Below are positions 29,001 to 43,200 of a stretch of 64,000 nt of DNA, piece after piece. The DNA is from Sacculina carcini (taxonomy: Eukaryota > Arthropoda > Thecostraca > Sacculinidae): contig OU696580.1 of NCBI GenBank assembly GCA_916048095.2, positions 9,212,243-9,276,242 of the forward strand, given 5' to 3'. A program made the position numbers and the translations under genes. Every line of letters begins with the position of its first letter. The stretch's first letter is position 1. The notes below the pieces were generated by a model. That model ran no database searches. It had not been told where the DNA came from and saw nothing but the letters and a program-made list of their open reading frames with translations.

Positions 29001-32000
29001 TTACCTAAGTGTGTCCTAAGTGTTACCTAAGTGTTACCTAAGTGTGCCCTAAGTGTTACCTAAGTGTTACCTAAGTGTTACCTAAGTGTTACCTAAGTGT
29101 TACCTAAGTGTTACCTAAGTGTGCACTAAGTGTTACCTAAGTGTGGCCTAAGTGTTACCTAAGTGTGTCCTAAGTGTTACCTAAGTGTTACCTAAGTGTT
29201 ACCTAAGTGTTACCTAAGTGTTACCTAAGTGTGCCCTAAGTGTTACCTAAGTGTGTCCTAAGTGTTACCTAAGTGTTACTTAAGTGTTACCTAAGTGTTA
29301 CCTAAGTGTTACCTAAGTGTGCCCTAAGTGTTACCTATGTGTGCCCTAAGTGTTACCTAAGTGTGCCCTAAGTGTTACCTAAGTGTGCCCTAAGTGTTAC
29401 CCAAGTGTGCCCTAAGTGTTACCTAAGTGTGCCCTAAGTGTTACCTAAGTGTTACCTAAGTGTGCCCTAAGTGTTACCTAAGTGTGCCCTAAGTGTTACC
29501 TAAGTGTGCCCTAAGTGTTACCTAAGTGTTACCTAAGTGTGTCCTAAGTGTTACCTAAGGATTACCTAAGTGTTACCTAAGTGTGCCCTAAGTGTTACCT
29601 AAGTGTGTCCTAAGTGTTACCTAAGTGTGCCCTAAGTGTTACCTAAGTGTTACCTAAGTGTGCCCTAAGTGTTACCTAAGTGTTACCTAAGTGTGCCCTA
29701 AGTGTTACCTAAGTGTGCCCTAAGTGTAACCTAAGTGTTACCTAAGTGTTACTTAAGTGTGCCCTAAGTGTTACCTAAGTGTTACCTAAGTGTGCCCTAA
29801 GTGTTACCTAAGTGTGCCCTAAGTGTTACCTAAGTGTGCCCTAAGTGTTACCTAAGTGTGCCCTAAGTGTTACCTAAGTGTGCCCTAAGTGTGACCTAAG
29901 TGTGCCCTAAGTGTTACCTAAGTGTTACCTAAGTGTTACTTAAGTGTTACCTAAGTGTTACCTAAGTGTGCCCTAAGTGTTACCTAAGTGTGCCCTAAGT
30001 GTTACCTAAGTGTGCCCTAAGTGTGACCTAAGTGTGCCCTAAGTGTTACCTAAGTGTTACCTAAGTGTTACTTAAGTGTTACCTAAGTGTTACCTAAGTG
30101 TGTCCTAAGTGTTACCTAAGTGTTACCTAAGTGTGCCCTAAGTGTTACCTAAGTGTGTCCTAAGTGTTACCTAAGTGTTACCTAAGTGTGTCCTAAGTGT
30201 TACCTAAGTGTTACCTAAGTGTGCCCTAAGTGTTACCTAAGTGTGCCCTAAGTGTTACCTAAGTGTTACCTAAGTGTGTCCTAAGTGTTACCTAAGTGTT
30301 ACCTAAGTGTGCCCTAAGTGTTACCTAAGTGTGCCCTAAGTGTTACCTAAGTGTCCCCCAAGTTTTACCTAAGTGTGCCCTAAGTGTGTCCTAAGTGTGC
30401 CCTAAGTGTGCCCTAAGTGTTACCTAAGTGTGCCCTAAGTGTTACCTAAATGTGCCCTAAGTGTTACCTAAGTGTGCCCTAAGTGTTACCTAAGTGTTAC
30501 CTAAGTGTGCCCTAACTGTTACCTAAGTGTTACCTAAGTGTGCCCTAAGTGTTACCTAAGTGTGCCCTAAGTGTTACCTAAGTGTGCCCTAAGTGTTACC
30601 TAAGTGTGCCCTAAGTGTTACCTAAGTGTGCCCTAAGTGTTACCTAAGTCTGCCCTAAGTGTTACCTAAGTGTGCCCTAAGTGTTACCTAAGTGTTACCT
30701 AAGTGTGCCCTAAGTGTTACCTAAGTGTGCCGTAAGTGTTACCTAAGTGTTACCTAAGTGTGCCCTAAGTGTGCCCTAAGTGTTACCTAAGTGTGCCCTA
30801 AGTGTTACCTAAATGTGCCCTAAGTGTTACCTAAGTGTGCCCTAAGTGTTACCTAAGTGTTACCTAAGTGTGCCCTAACTGTTACCTAAGTGTTACCTAA
30901 GTGCGCCCTAAGTGTTACCTAAGTGTGCCCTAAGTGTTACCTAAGTGTGCCCTAAGTATTACCTAAGTGTTACCTAAGTGTTACTTAAGTGTTACCTAAG
31001 TGTGCCCTAAGTGTTACCTAAGTGTTACCTAAGTGTGCCCTAAGTGTTACCTAAGTGTGCCCTAAGTGTTACCTAAGTGTGCCCTAAGTGTTACCTAAGT
31101 GTTACCTAAGTGTGCCCTAAGTGTGCCCTAAGTGTTACCTAAGTGTGCCCTAAGTGTTACCTAAATGTGCCATAAGTGTTACCTAAGTGTGCCCTAAGTG
31201 TTACCTAAGTGTTACCTAAGTGTGCCCTAACTGTTACCTAAGTGTTACCTAAGTGTGCCCTAAGTGTTACCTAAGTGTGCCCTAAGTGTTACCTAAGTGT
31301 GCCCTAAGTGTTACCTAAGTGTGCCCTAAGTGTTACCTAAGTGTGCCCTAAGTGTTACCTAAGTGTGCCCTAAGTGTTACCTAAGTGTGCCCTAAGTCTT
31401 ACCTAAGTGTTACCTAAGTGTGCCCTAAGTGTGCCCTAAGTGTGCCCTAAGTGTTACCTAAGTGTGCCCTAAGTGTTACCTAAGTTTGCCCTAAGTGTTA
31501 CCTAAGTGTGCCCTAAGTGTTACCTAAGTGTTACCTAAGTGTTACCTAAGTGTGCCCTAAGTGTTACCTAAGTGTGTCCTAAGTGTTACCTAAGTGTTAC
31601 CTAAGTGTTACCTAAGTGTGTCCTAAGTGTGCCCTAAGTGTTACCTAAGTGTTACCTAAGTGTCCCCCAAGTTTTACCTAAGTGTGTCCTAAGTGTTACC
31701 TAAGTGTTACCTAAGTGTTACCTAAGTGTGTCCTAAGTGTTACCTAAGTGTTACCTAAGTGTTACCTAAGTGTTACCTAAGTGTGTCCTAAGTGTGCCCT
31801 AAGTGTTACCTAAGTGTTACCTAAGTGTCCCCCAAGTTTTACCTAAGTGTGTCCTAAGTGTTACCTAAGTGTTACCTAAGTGTTACCTAAGTGTGCCCTA
31901 AGTGTTACCTAAGTGTTACCTAAGTGTGCCCTAAGTGTTACCTAAGTGTGCCCTAAGTGTGCCCTGAGTGTTACCTAAGTGTGCCCTAAGTGTTACCTAA

Positions 32001-33103
32001 GTGTGCCCTAAGTGTTACCTAAGTGTGCCCTAAGTGTTACCTAAGTGTGCCGTAAGTGTTACCTAAGTGTTACCTAAGTGTTACCTAAGTGTGCCCTAAG
32101 TGTTACCTAAGTGTGCCCTAAGTGTTACCTAAGTGTTACCTAAGTGTTACTTAAGTGTTACCTAAGTGTTACCTAAGTGTTACCTAAGTGTGCCCTAAGT
32201 GTTACCTATGTGTGCCCTACCTAAGTGTGCCCTAAGTGTTACCTAAGTGTTACCTAAGTGTGCCCTAAGTGTTACCTAAGTGTGGCCTAAGTGTTACCTA
32301 AGTGTGCCGTAAGTGTGCCCTAAGTGTTACCTAAGTGTGTCCTAAGTGTTACCTAAGTGTTACCTAAGTGTGCCCTAAGTGTTACCTAAGTGTGCCCTAA
32401 GTGTTACCTATGTGTGCCCTAAGTGTTACCTAAGTGTGCCCTAAGTGTTACCTATGTGTGCCCTAAGTGTTACCTTATTGTGCCCTAAGTGTTACCTAAG
32501 TGTTACCTAAGTGTGCCCTAAGTGTTACCTAAGTGTGCCCTAAGTGTAACCTAAGTGTTACCTAAGTGTTACCTAAGTGTGCCCTAAGTGTTACCTATGT
32601 GTGCCCTAAGTGTTACCCAAGTGTGCCCTAAGTGTTACCTAAGTGTTACCTAAGTGTGCCCTAAGTGTTACCTAAGTGTGCCCTAAGTGTTACCTAAGTG
32701 TGCCCTAAGTGTTACCTAAGTGTGCCCTAAGTGTTACCTAAGTGTTACCTAAGTGTGCCCTAAGTGTTACCTAAGTGTGCCCTAAGTGTTACCTAAGTGT
32801 GCCCTAAGTGTTACCTAAGTGTTACCTAAGTGTGCCCTAAGTGTTACCTAAGTGTGCCCTAAGTGTTACCTAAGTGTGCCCTAAGTGTTACCTAAGTGTG
32901 CCCTAAGTGTTACCTAAGTGTTACCTAAGTGTGCCCTAAGTGTTACCTAAGTGTGCCCTAAGTGTTACCTAAGTGTTACCTAAGTGTGCCCTAAGTGTGC
33001 CCTAAGTGTTACCTAAGTGTGCCCTAAGTGTTACCTAAATGTGCCCTAAGTGTTACCTAAGTGTGCCCTAAGTGTTACCTAAGTGTTACCTAAGTGTGCC
33101 CTA

Positions 33104-36100
33104 AGTGTTACCTAAGTGTTACCTAAGTGCGCCCTAAGTGTTACCTAAGTGTGCCCTAAGTGTTATCTAAGTGTGCCCTAAGTGTTACCTAAGTGTTACC
33201 TAAGTGTTACTTAAGTGTTACCTAAGTGTTACCTAAGTGTTACCTAAGTGTGCCCTAAGTGTTACCTATGTGTGCCCTACCTAAGTGTGCCCTAAGTGTT
33301 ACCTAAGTGTTACCTAAGTGTGCCCTAAGTGTAACCTAAGTGTGCCCTAAGTGTTACCTAAGTGTTACCTAAGTGTTACTTAAGTGTTACCTAAGTGTTA
33401 CCTAAGTGTTACCTAAGTGTGCCCTAAGTGTTACCTATGTGTGCCCTACCTAAGTGTGCCCTAAGTGTTACCTAAGTGTTACCTAAGTGTGCCCTAAGTG
33501 TTACCTAAGTGTGGCCTAAGTGTTACCTAAGTGTGCCGTAAGTGTGCCCTAAGTGTTACCTAAGTGTGTCCTAAGTGTTACCTAAGTGTTACCTAAGTGT
33601 GCCCTAAGTGTTACCTAAGTGTGCCCTAAGTGTTACCTATGTGTGCCCTAAGTGTTACCTAAGTGTGCCCTAAGTGTTACCTATGTGTGCCCTAAGTGTT
33701 ACCTTACTGTGCCCTAAGTGTTACCTAAGTGTTACCTAAGTGTGCCCTAAGTGTTACCTAAGTGTGCCCTAAGTGTTACCTAAGTGTTACCTAAGTGTTA
33801 CCTAAGTGTGCCCTAAGTGTTACCTATGTGTGCCCTAAGTGTTACCCAAGTGTGCCCTAAGTGTTACCTAAGTGTTACCTAAGTGTGCCCTAAGTGTTAC
33901 CTAAGTGTGCCCTAAGTGTTACCTAAGTGTGCCCTAAGTGTTACCTAAGTGTGCCCTAAGTGTTACCTAAGTGTGCCCTAAGTGTTACCTAAGTGTTACC
34001 TAAGTGTGCCCTAAGTGTTACCTAAGTGTGCCCTAAGTGTTACCTAAGTGTGCCCTAAGTGTTACCTAAGTGTTACCTAAGTGTGCCCTAAGTGTTACCT
34101 AAGTGTGCCGTAAGTGTTACCTAAGTGTGCCCTAAGTGTTACCTAAGTGTGCCCTAAGTGTTACCTAAGTGTTACCTAAGTGTGCCCTAAGTGTTACCTA
34201 AGTGTGCCCTAAGTGTTACCTAAGTGTTACCTAAGTGTGCCCTAAGTGTGCCCTAAGTGTTACCTAAGTGTGCCCTAAGTGTTACCTAAATGTGCCCTAA
34301 GTGTTACCTAAGTGTGCCCTAAGTGTTACCTAAGTGTTACCTAAGTGTGCCCTAACTGTTACCTAAGTGTTACCTAAGTGCGCCCTAAGTGTTACCTAAG
34401 TGTGCCCTAAGTGTTACCTAAGTGTGCCCTAAGTGTTACCTAAGTGTTACCTAAGTGTTACTTAAGTGTTACCTAAGTGTGCCCTAAGTGTTACCTAAGT
34501 GTTACCTAAGTGTGCCCTAAGTGTTACCTAAGTGTGCCCTAAGTGTTACCTAAGTGTGCCCTAAGTGTTACCTAAATGTGCCCTAAGTGTTACCTAAGTG
34601 TTACCTAAGTGTGCCCTAACTGTTACCTAAGTGTTACCTAAGTGTGCCCTAAGTGTTACCTAAGTGTGCCCTAAGTGTTACCTAAGTGTGCCCTAAGTGT
34701 TACCTAAGTGTGCCCTAAGTGTTACCTAAGTGTGCCCTAAGTGTTACCTAAGTGTTACCTAAGTGTGCCCTAAGTGTGCCCTAAGTGTTACCTAAGTGTG
34801 CCCTAAGTGTTACCTAAATGTGCCCTAAGTGTTACCTAAGTGTGCCCTAAGTGTTACCTAAGTGTTACCTAAGTGTGCCCTAACTGTTACCTAAGTGTTA
34901 CCTAAGTGTGCCCTAAGTGTTACCTAAGTGTGCCCTAAGTGTTACCTAAGTGTGCCCTAAGTGTTACCTAAGTGTGCCCTAAGTGTTACCTAAGTGTGCC
35001 CTAAGTGTTACCTAAGTGTGCCCTAAGTGTTACCTAAGTGTTACCTAAGTGTGCCCTAAGTGTGCCCTAAGTGTGCCCTAAGTGTTACCTAAGTGTGCCC
35101 TAAGTGTTACCTAAGTTTGCCCTAAGTGTTACCTAAGTGTGCCCTAAGTGTTACCTAAGTGTTACCTAAGTGTGCCCTAAGTGTTACCTAAGTGTGTCCT
35201 AAGTGTTACCTAAGTGTTACCTAAGTGTTACCTAAGTGTGTCCTAAGTGTGCCCTAAGTGTTACCTAAGTGTTACCTAAGTGTCCCCCAAGTTTTACCTA
35301 AGTGTGTCCTAAGTGTTACCTAAGTGTTACCTAAGTGTTACCTAAGTGTGTCCTAAGTGTTACCTAAGTGTTACCTAAGTGTGCCCTAAGTGTTACCTAA
35401 GTGTGCCCTAAGTGTGCCCTAAGTGTTACCTAAGTGTGCCCTAAGTGTTACCTAAGTGTGCCCTAAGTGTTACCTAAGTGTGCCCTAAGTGTTACCTAAG
35501 TGTGCCCTAAGTGTTACCTAAGTGTGCCCTAAGTGTTACCTAAGTGTTACCTAAGTGTTACCTAAGTGTTACCTAAGTGTTACCTAAGTGTGCCCTAAGT
35601 GTGCCCTAAGTGTGCCCTAAGTGTCACCTAAGTGTGCCCTAAGTGTTACCTAAGTGTGCCCTAAGTGTTACCTAAGTGTGCCCTAAGTGTTACCTAAGTG
35701 TTACCTAAGTGTTACCTAAGTGTGCCCTAAGTGTAACCTAAGTGTGCCCTAAGTGTTACCTAAGTGTTACCTAAGTGTTACTTAAGTGTTACCTAAGTGT
35801 TACCTAAGTGTTACCTAAGTGTGCCCTAAGTGTTACCTATGTGTGCCCTACCTAAGTGTGCCCTAAGTGTTACCTAAGTGTTACCTAAGTGTGCCCTAAG
35901 TGTTACCTAAGTGTGGCCTAAGTGTTACCTAAGTGTGCCGTAAGTGTGCCCTAAGTGTTACCTAAGTGTGTCCTAAGTGTTACCTAAGTGTTACATAAGT
36001 GTGCCCTAAGTGTTACCTAAGTGTGCCCTAAGTGTGCCCTAAGTGTTACCTAAGTGTGCCCTAAGTGTTACCTAAGTGTGGCCTAAGTGTTACCTAAGTG

Positions 36101-36679
36101 TGCCGTAAGTGTGCCCTAAGTGTTACCTAAGTGTGTCCTAAGTGTTACCTAAGTGTTACCTAAGTGTGCCCTAAGTGTTACCTAAGTGTGCCCTAAGTGT
36201 TACCTATGTGTGCCCTAAGTGTTACCTAAGTGTGCCCTAAGTGTTACCTATGTGTGCCCTAAGTGTTACCTTATTGTGCCCTAAGTGTTACCTAAGTGTT
36301 ACCTAAGTGTGCCCTAAGTGTTACCTAAGTGTGCCCTAAGTGTAACCTAAGTGTTACCTAAGTGTTACCTAAGTGTGCCCTAAGTGTTACCTATGTGTGC
36401 CCTAAGTGTTACCCAAGTGTGCCCTAAGTGTTACCTAAGTGTTACCTAAGTGTGCCCTAAGTGTTACCTAAGTGTGCCCTAAGTGTTACCTAAGTGTGCC
36501 CTAAGTGTTACCTAAGTGTGCCCTAAGTGTTACCTAAGTGTGCCCTAAGTCTTACCTAAGTGTTACCTAAGTGTGCCCTAAGTGTGCCCTAAGTGTGCCC
36601 TAAGTGTTACCTAAGTGTGCCCTAAGTGTTACCTAAGTTTGCCCTAAGTGTTACCTAAGTGTGCCCTAAGTGTTACCCA
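33104..36679. repeat. Higher-order satellite repeat, copy 1 (3,576 bp)
   Basis: Ten rare markers in this copy recur exactly 3,576 bp downstream, e.g. GCGCCC 33,129/36,705; the 7-bp deletion at 33,274/36,850, 33,443/37,019 and 35,845/39,421; CCCCC 35,282/38,858; AAGTTTGCC 36,635/40,211. 3,576 equals 327 monomers minus three 7-bp deletions. Confidence 0.9.
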
Positions 36680-39600
36680 AGTGTTACCTAAGTGTTACCT
36701 AAGTGCGCCCTAAGTGTTACCTAAGTGTGCCCTAAGTGTTATCTAAGTGTGCCCTAAGTGTTACCTAAGTGTTACCTAAGTGTTACTTAAGTGTTACCTA
36801 AGTGTTACCTAAGTGTTACCTAAGTGTGCCCTAAGTGTTACCTATGTGTGCCCTACCTAAGTGTGCCCTAAGTGTTACCTAAGTGTTACCTAAGTGTGCC
36901 CTAAGTGTAACCTAAGTGTGCCCTAAGTGTTACCTAAGTGTTACCTAAGTGTTACTTAAGTGTTACCTAAGTGTTACCTAAGTGTTACCTAAGTGTGCCC
37001 TAAGTGTTACCTATGTGTGCCCTACCTAAGTGTGCCCTAAGTGTTACCTAAGTGTTACCTAAGTGTGCCCTAAGTGTTACCTAAGTGTGGCCTAAGTGTT
37101 ACCTAAGTGTGCCGTAAGTGTGCCCTAAGTGTTACCTAAGTGTGTCCTAAGTGTTACCTAAGTGTTACCTAAGTGTGCCCTAAGTGTTACCTAAGTGTGC
37201 CCTAAGTGTTACCTATGTGTGCCCTAAGTGTTACCTAAGTGTGCCCTAAGTGTTACCTATGTGTGCCCTAAGTGTTACCTTACTGTGCCCTAAGTGTTAC
37301 CTAAGTGTTACCTAAGTGTGCCCTAAGTGTTACCTAAGTGTGCCCTAAGTGTAACCTAAGTGTTACCTAAGTGTTACCTAAGTGTGCCCTAAGTGTTACC
37401 TATGTGTGCCCTAAGTGTTACCCAAGTGTGCCCTAAGTGTTACCTAAGTGTTACCTAAGTGTGCCCTAAGTGTTACCTAAGTGTGCCCTAAGTGTTACCT
37501 AAGTGTGCCCTAAGTGTTACCTAAGTGTGCCCTAAGTGTTACCTAAGTGTGCCCTAAGTGTTACCTAAGTGTTACCTAAGTGTGCCCTAAGTGTTACCTA
37601 AGTGTGCCCTAAGTGTTACCTAAGTGTGCCCTAAGTGTTACCTAAGTGTTACCTAAGTGTGCCCTAAGTGTTACCTAAGTGTGCCGTAAGTGTTACCTAA
37701 GTGTGCCCTAAGTGTTACCTAAGTGTGCCCTAAGTGTTACCTAAGTGTTACCTAAGTGTGCCCTAAGTGTTACCTAAGTGTGCCCTAAGTGTTACCTAAG
37801 TGTTACCTAAGTGTGCCCTAAGTGTGCCCTAAGTGTTACCTAAGTGTGCCCTAAGTGTTACCTAAATGTGCCCTAAGTGTTACCTAAGTGTGCCCTAAGT
37901 GTTACCTAAGTGTTACCTAAGTGTGCCCTAACTGTTACCTAAGTGTTACCTAAGTGCGCCCTAAGTGTTACCTAAGTGTGCCCTAAGTGTTACCTAAGTG
38001 TGCCCTAAGTGTTACCTAAGTGTTACCTAAGTGTTACTTAAGTGTTACCTAAGTGTGCCCTAAGTGTTACCTAAGTGTTACCTAAGTGTGCCCTAAGTGT
38101 TACCTAAGTGTGCCCTAAGTGTTACCTAAGTGTGCCCTAAGTGTTACCTAAATGTGCCCTAAGTGTTACCTAAGTGTGCCCTAAGTGTTACCTAAGTGTT
38201 ACCTAAGTGTGCCCTAACTGTTACCTAAGTGTTACCTAAGTGTGCCCTAAGTGTTACCTAAGTGTGCCCTAAGTGTTACCTAAGTGTGCCCTAAGTGTTA
38301 CCTAAGTGTGCCCTAAGTGTTACCTAAGTGTTACCTAAGTGTGCCCTAAGTGTGCCCTAAGTGTTACCTAAGTGTGCCCTAAGTGTTACCTAAATGTGCC
38401 CTAAGTGTTACCTAAGTGTGCCCTAAGTGTTACCTAAGTGTTACCTAAGTGTGCCCTAACTGTTACCTAAGTGTTACCTAAGTGTGCCCTAAGTGTTACC
38501 TAAGTGTGCCCTAAGTGTTACCTAAGTGTGCCCTAAGTGTTACCTAAGTGTGCCCTAAGTGTTACCTAAGTGTGCCCTAAGTGTTACCTAAGTGTGCCCT
38601 AAGTGTTACCTAAGTGTTACCTAAGTGTGCCCTAAGTGTGCCCTAAGTGTGCCCTAAGTGTTACCTAAGTGTGCCCTAAGTGTTACCTAAGTTTGCCCTA
38701 AGTGTTACCTAAGTGTGCCCTAAGTGTTACCTAAGTGTTACCTAAGTGTGCCCTAAGTGTTACCTAAGTGTGTCCTAAGTGTTACCTAAGTGTTACCTAA
38801 GTGTTACCTAAGTGTGTCCTAAGTGTGCCCTAAGTGTTACCTAAGTGTTACCTAAGTGTCCCCCAAGTTTTACCTAAGTGTGTCCTAAGTGTTACCTAAG
38901 TGTTACCTAAGTGTTACCTAAGTGTGTCCTAAGTGTTACCTAAGTGTTACCTAAGTGTGCCCTAAGTGTTACCTAAGTGTGCCCTAAGTGTGCCCTAAGT
39001 GTTACCTAAGTGTGCCCTAAGTGTTACCTAAGTGTGCCCTAAGTGTTACCTAAGTGTGCCCTAAGTGTTACCTAAGTGTGCCCTAAGTGTTACCTAAGTG
39101 TGCCCTAAGTGTTACCTAAGTGTTACCTAAGTGTTACCTAAGTGTTACCTAAGTGTTACCTAAGTGTGCCCTAAGTGTGCCCTAAGTGTGCCCTAAGTGT
39201 CACCTAAGTGTGCCCTAAGTGTTACCTAAGTGTGCCCTAAGTGTTACCTAAGTGTGCCCTAAGTGTTACCTAAGTGTTACCTAAGTGTTACCTAAGTGTG
39301 CCCTAAGTGTAACCTAAGTGTGCCCTAAGTGTTACCTAAGTGTTACCTAAGTGTGCCCTAAGTGTTACCTAAGTGTTACCTAAGTGTTACCTAAGTGTGC
39401 CCTAAGTGTTACCTATGTGTGCCCTACCTAAGTGTGCCCTAAGTGTTACCTAAGTGTTACCTAAGTGTGCCCTAAGTGTTACCTAAGTGTGGCCTAAGTG
39501 TTACCTAAGTGTGCCGTAAGTGTGCCCTAAGTGTTACCTAAGTGTGTCCTAAGTGTTACCTAAGTGTTACATAAGTGTGCCCTAAGTGTTACCTAAGTGT

Positions 39601-40255
39601 GCCCTAAGTGTGCCCTAAGTGTTACCTAAGTGTGCCCTAAGTGTTACCTAAGTGTGGCCTAAGTGTTACCTAAGTGTGCCGTAAGTGTGCCCTAAGTGTT
39701 ACCTAAGTGTGTCCTAAGTGTTACCTAAGTGTTACCTAAGTGTGCCCTAAGTGTTACCTAAGTGTGCCCTAAGTGTTACCTAAGTGTGCCCTAAGTGTTA
39801 CCTAAGTGTGCCCTAAGTGTTACCTATGTGTGCCCTAAGTGTTACCTTATTGTGCCCTAAGTGTTACCTAAGTGTTACCTAAGTGTGCCCTAAGTGTTAC
39901 CTAAGTGTGCCCTAAGTGTAACCTAAGTGTTACCTAAGTGTTACCTAAGTGTGCCCTAAGTGTTACCTATGTGTGCCCTAAGTGTTACCCAAGTGTGCCC
40001 TAAGTGTTACCTAAGTGTTACCTAAGTGTGCCCTAAGTGTTACCTAAGTGTGCCCTAAGTGTTACCTAAGTGTGCCCTAAGTGTTACCTAAGTGTGCCCT
40101 AAGTGTTACCTAAGTGTGCCCTAAGTCTTACCTAAGTGTTACCTAAGTGTGCCCTAAGTGTGCCCTAAGTGTGCCCTAAGTGTTACCTAAGTGTGCCCTA
40201 AGTGTTACCTAAGTTTGCCCTAAGTGTTACCTAAGTGTGCCCTAAGTGTTACCCA
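36680..40255. repeat. Higher-order satellite repeat, copy 2 (3,576 bp)
   Basis: Tandem copy of 33,104-36,679 with no net length change and only scattered substitutions, for example T at 33,777 against A at 37,353. Similarity continues about 25 bp past the end and then departs. Confidence 0.9.
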
Positions 40256-43200
40256 AGTGTTACCTAAGTGTTACCTAAGTGTGCCCTAAGTGTTACCTAA
40301 GTGTGTCCTAAGTGTTACCTAAGTGTTACCTAAGTGTTACCTAAGTGTGTCCTAAGTGTGCCCTAAGTGTTACCTAAGTGTTACCTAAGTGTCCCCCAAG
40401 TTTTACCTAAGTGTGTCCTAAGTGTTACCTAAGTGTTACCTAAGTGTTACCTAAGTGTGTCCTAAGTGTTACCTAAGTGTTACCTAAGTGTTACCTAAGT
40501 GTTACCTAAGTGTGTCCTAAGTGTGCCCTAAGTGTTACCTAAGTGTTACCTAAGTGTCCCCCAAGTTTTACCTAAGTGTGTCCTAAGTGTTACCTAAGTG
40601 TTACCTAAGTGTTACCTAAGTGTGTCCTAAGTGTTACCTAAGTGTTACCTAAGTGTGCCCTAAGTGTTACCTAAGTGTGCCCTAAGTGTGCCCTAAGTGT
40701 TACCTAAGTGTGCCCTAAGTTTTACCTAAGTGTGCCCTAAGTGTTACCTAAGTGTGCCCTAAGTGTTACCTAAGTGTGCCCTAAGTGTTACCTAAGTGTT
40801 ACCTAAGTGTTACCTAAGTGTTACCTAAGTGTTACCTAAGTGTGCCCTAAGTGTGCCCTAAGTGTGCCCTAAGTGTCACCTAAGTGTGCCCTAAGTGTTA
40901 CCTAAGTGTGCCCTAAGTGTTACCTAAGTGTGCCCTAAGTGTTACCTAAGTGTTACCTAAGTGTTACCTAAGTGTGCCCTAAGTGTAACCTAAGTGTGCC
41001 CTAAGTGTTACCTAAGTGTTACCTAAGTGTTACTTAAGTGTTACCTAAGTGTTACCTAAGTGTTACCTAAGTGTGCCCTAAGTGTTACCTATGTGTGCCC
41101 TACCTAAGTGTGCCCTAAGTGTTACCTAAGTGTTACCTAAGTGTGCCCTAAGTGTTACCTAAGTGTGGCCTAAGTGTTACCTAAGTGTGCCGTAAGTGTG
41201 CCCTAAGTGTTACCTAAGTGTGTCCTAAGTGTTACCTAAGTGTTACCTAAGTGTGCCCTAAGTGTTACCTAAGTGTGCCCTAAGTGTTACCTATGTGTGC
41301 CCTAAGTGTTACCTTATTGTGCCCCAAGTGTTACCTAAGTGTTACCTAAGTGTGCCCTAAGTGTTACCTAAGTGTGCCCTAAGTGTAACCTAAGTGTTAC
41401 CTAAGTGTTACCTAAGTGTGCCCTAAGTGTTACCTATGTGTGCCCTAAGTGTTACCCAAGTGTGCCCTAAGTGTTACCTAAGTGTTACCTAAGTGTGCCC
41501 TAAGTGTTACCTAAGTGTGCCCTAAGTGTTACCTAAGTGTGCCCTAAGTGTTACCTAAGTGTGCCCTAAGTGTTACCTAAGTGTTACCTAAGTGTGCCCT
41601 AAGTGTTACCTAAGTGTGCCCTAAGTGTTACCTAAGTGTGCCCTAAGTGTTACCTAAGTGTTACCTAAGTGTGCCCTAAGTGTTACCTAAGTGTGCCCTA
41701 AGTGTTACCTAAGTGTGCCCTAAGTGTTACCTAAGTGTGCCCTAAGTGTTACCTAAGTGTTACCTAAGTGTGCCCTAAGTGTTACCTAAGTGTGCCCTAA
41801 GTGTTACCTAAGTGTTACCTAAGTGTGCCCTAAGTGTGCCCTAAGTGTTACCTAAGTGTGCCCTAAGTGTTACCTAAATGTGCCCTAAGTGTTACCTAAG
41901 TGTGCCCTAAGTGTTACCTAAGTGTTACCTAAGTGTGCCCTAACTGTTACCTAAGTGTTACCTAAGTGCGCCCTAAGTGTTACCTAAGTGTGCCCTAAGT
42001 GTTATCTAAGTGTGCCCTAAGTGTTACCTAAGTGTTACCTAAGTGTTACCTAAGTGTTACCTAAGTGTTACCTAAGTGTTACCTAAGTGTGCCCTAAGTG
42101 TTACCTATGTGTGCCCTACCTAAGTGTGCCCTAAGTGTTACCTAAGTGTTACCTAAGTGTGCCCTAAGTGTAACCTAAGTGTGCCCTAAGTGTTACCTAA
42201 GTGTTACCTAAGTGTTACTTAAGTGTTACCTAAGTGTTACCTAAGTGTTACCTAAGTGTGCCCTAAGTGTTACCTATGTGTGCCCTACCTAAGTGTGCCC
42301 TAAGTGTTACCTAAGTGTTACCTAAGTGTGCCCTAAGTGTTACCTAAGTGTGGCCTAAGTGTTACCTAAGTGTGCCGTAAGTGTGCCCTAAGTGTTACCT
42401 AAGTGTGTCCTAAGTGTTACCTAAGTGTTACCTAAGTGTGCCCTAAGTGTTACCTAAGTGTGCCCTAAGTGTTACCTATGTGTGCCCTAAGTGTTACCTA
42501 AGTGTGCCCTAAGTGTTACCTATGTGTGCCCTAAGTGTTACCTTACTGTGCCCTAAGTGTTACCTAAGTGTTACCTAAGTGTGCCCTAAGTGTTACCTAA
42601 GTGTGCCCTAAGTTAACCTAAGTGTTACCTAAGTGTTACCTAAGTGTGCCCTAAGTGTTACCTATGTGTGCCCTAAGTGTTACCCAAGTGTGCCCTAAGT
42701 GTTACCTAAGTGTTACCTAAGTGTGCCCTAAGTGTTACCTAAGTGTGCCCTAAGTGTTACCTAAGTGTGCCCTAAGTGTTACCTAAGTGTGCCCTAAGTG
42801 TTACCTAAGTGTGCCCTAAGTGTTACCTAAGTGTTACCTAAGTGTGCCCTAAGTGTTACCTAAGTGTGCCCTAAGTGTTACCTAAGTGTGCCCTAAGTGT
42901 TACCTAAGTGTTACCTAAGTGTGCCCTAAGTGTTACCTAAGTGTGCCGTAAGTGTTAACTAAGTGTGCCCTAAGTGTTACCTAAGTGTGCCCTAAGTGTT
43001 ACCTAAGTGTTACCTAAGTGTGCCCTAAGTGTTACCTAAGTGTGCCCTAAGTGTTACCTAAGTGTTACCTAAGTGTGCCCTAAGTGTGCCCTAAGTGTTA
43101 CCTAAGTGTGCCCTAAGTGTTACCTAAATGTGCCCTAAGTGTTACCTAAGTGTGCCCTAAGTGTTACCTAAGTGTTACCTAAGTGTGCCCTAACTGTTAC

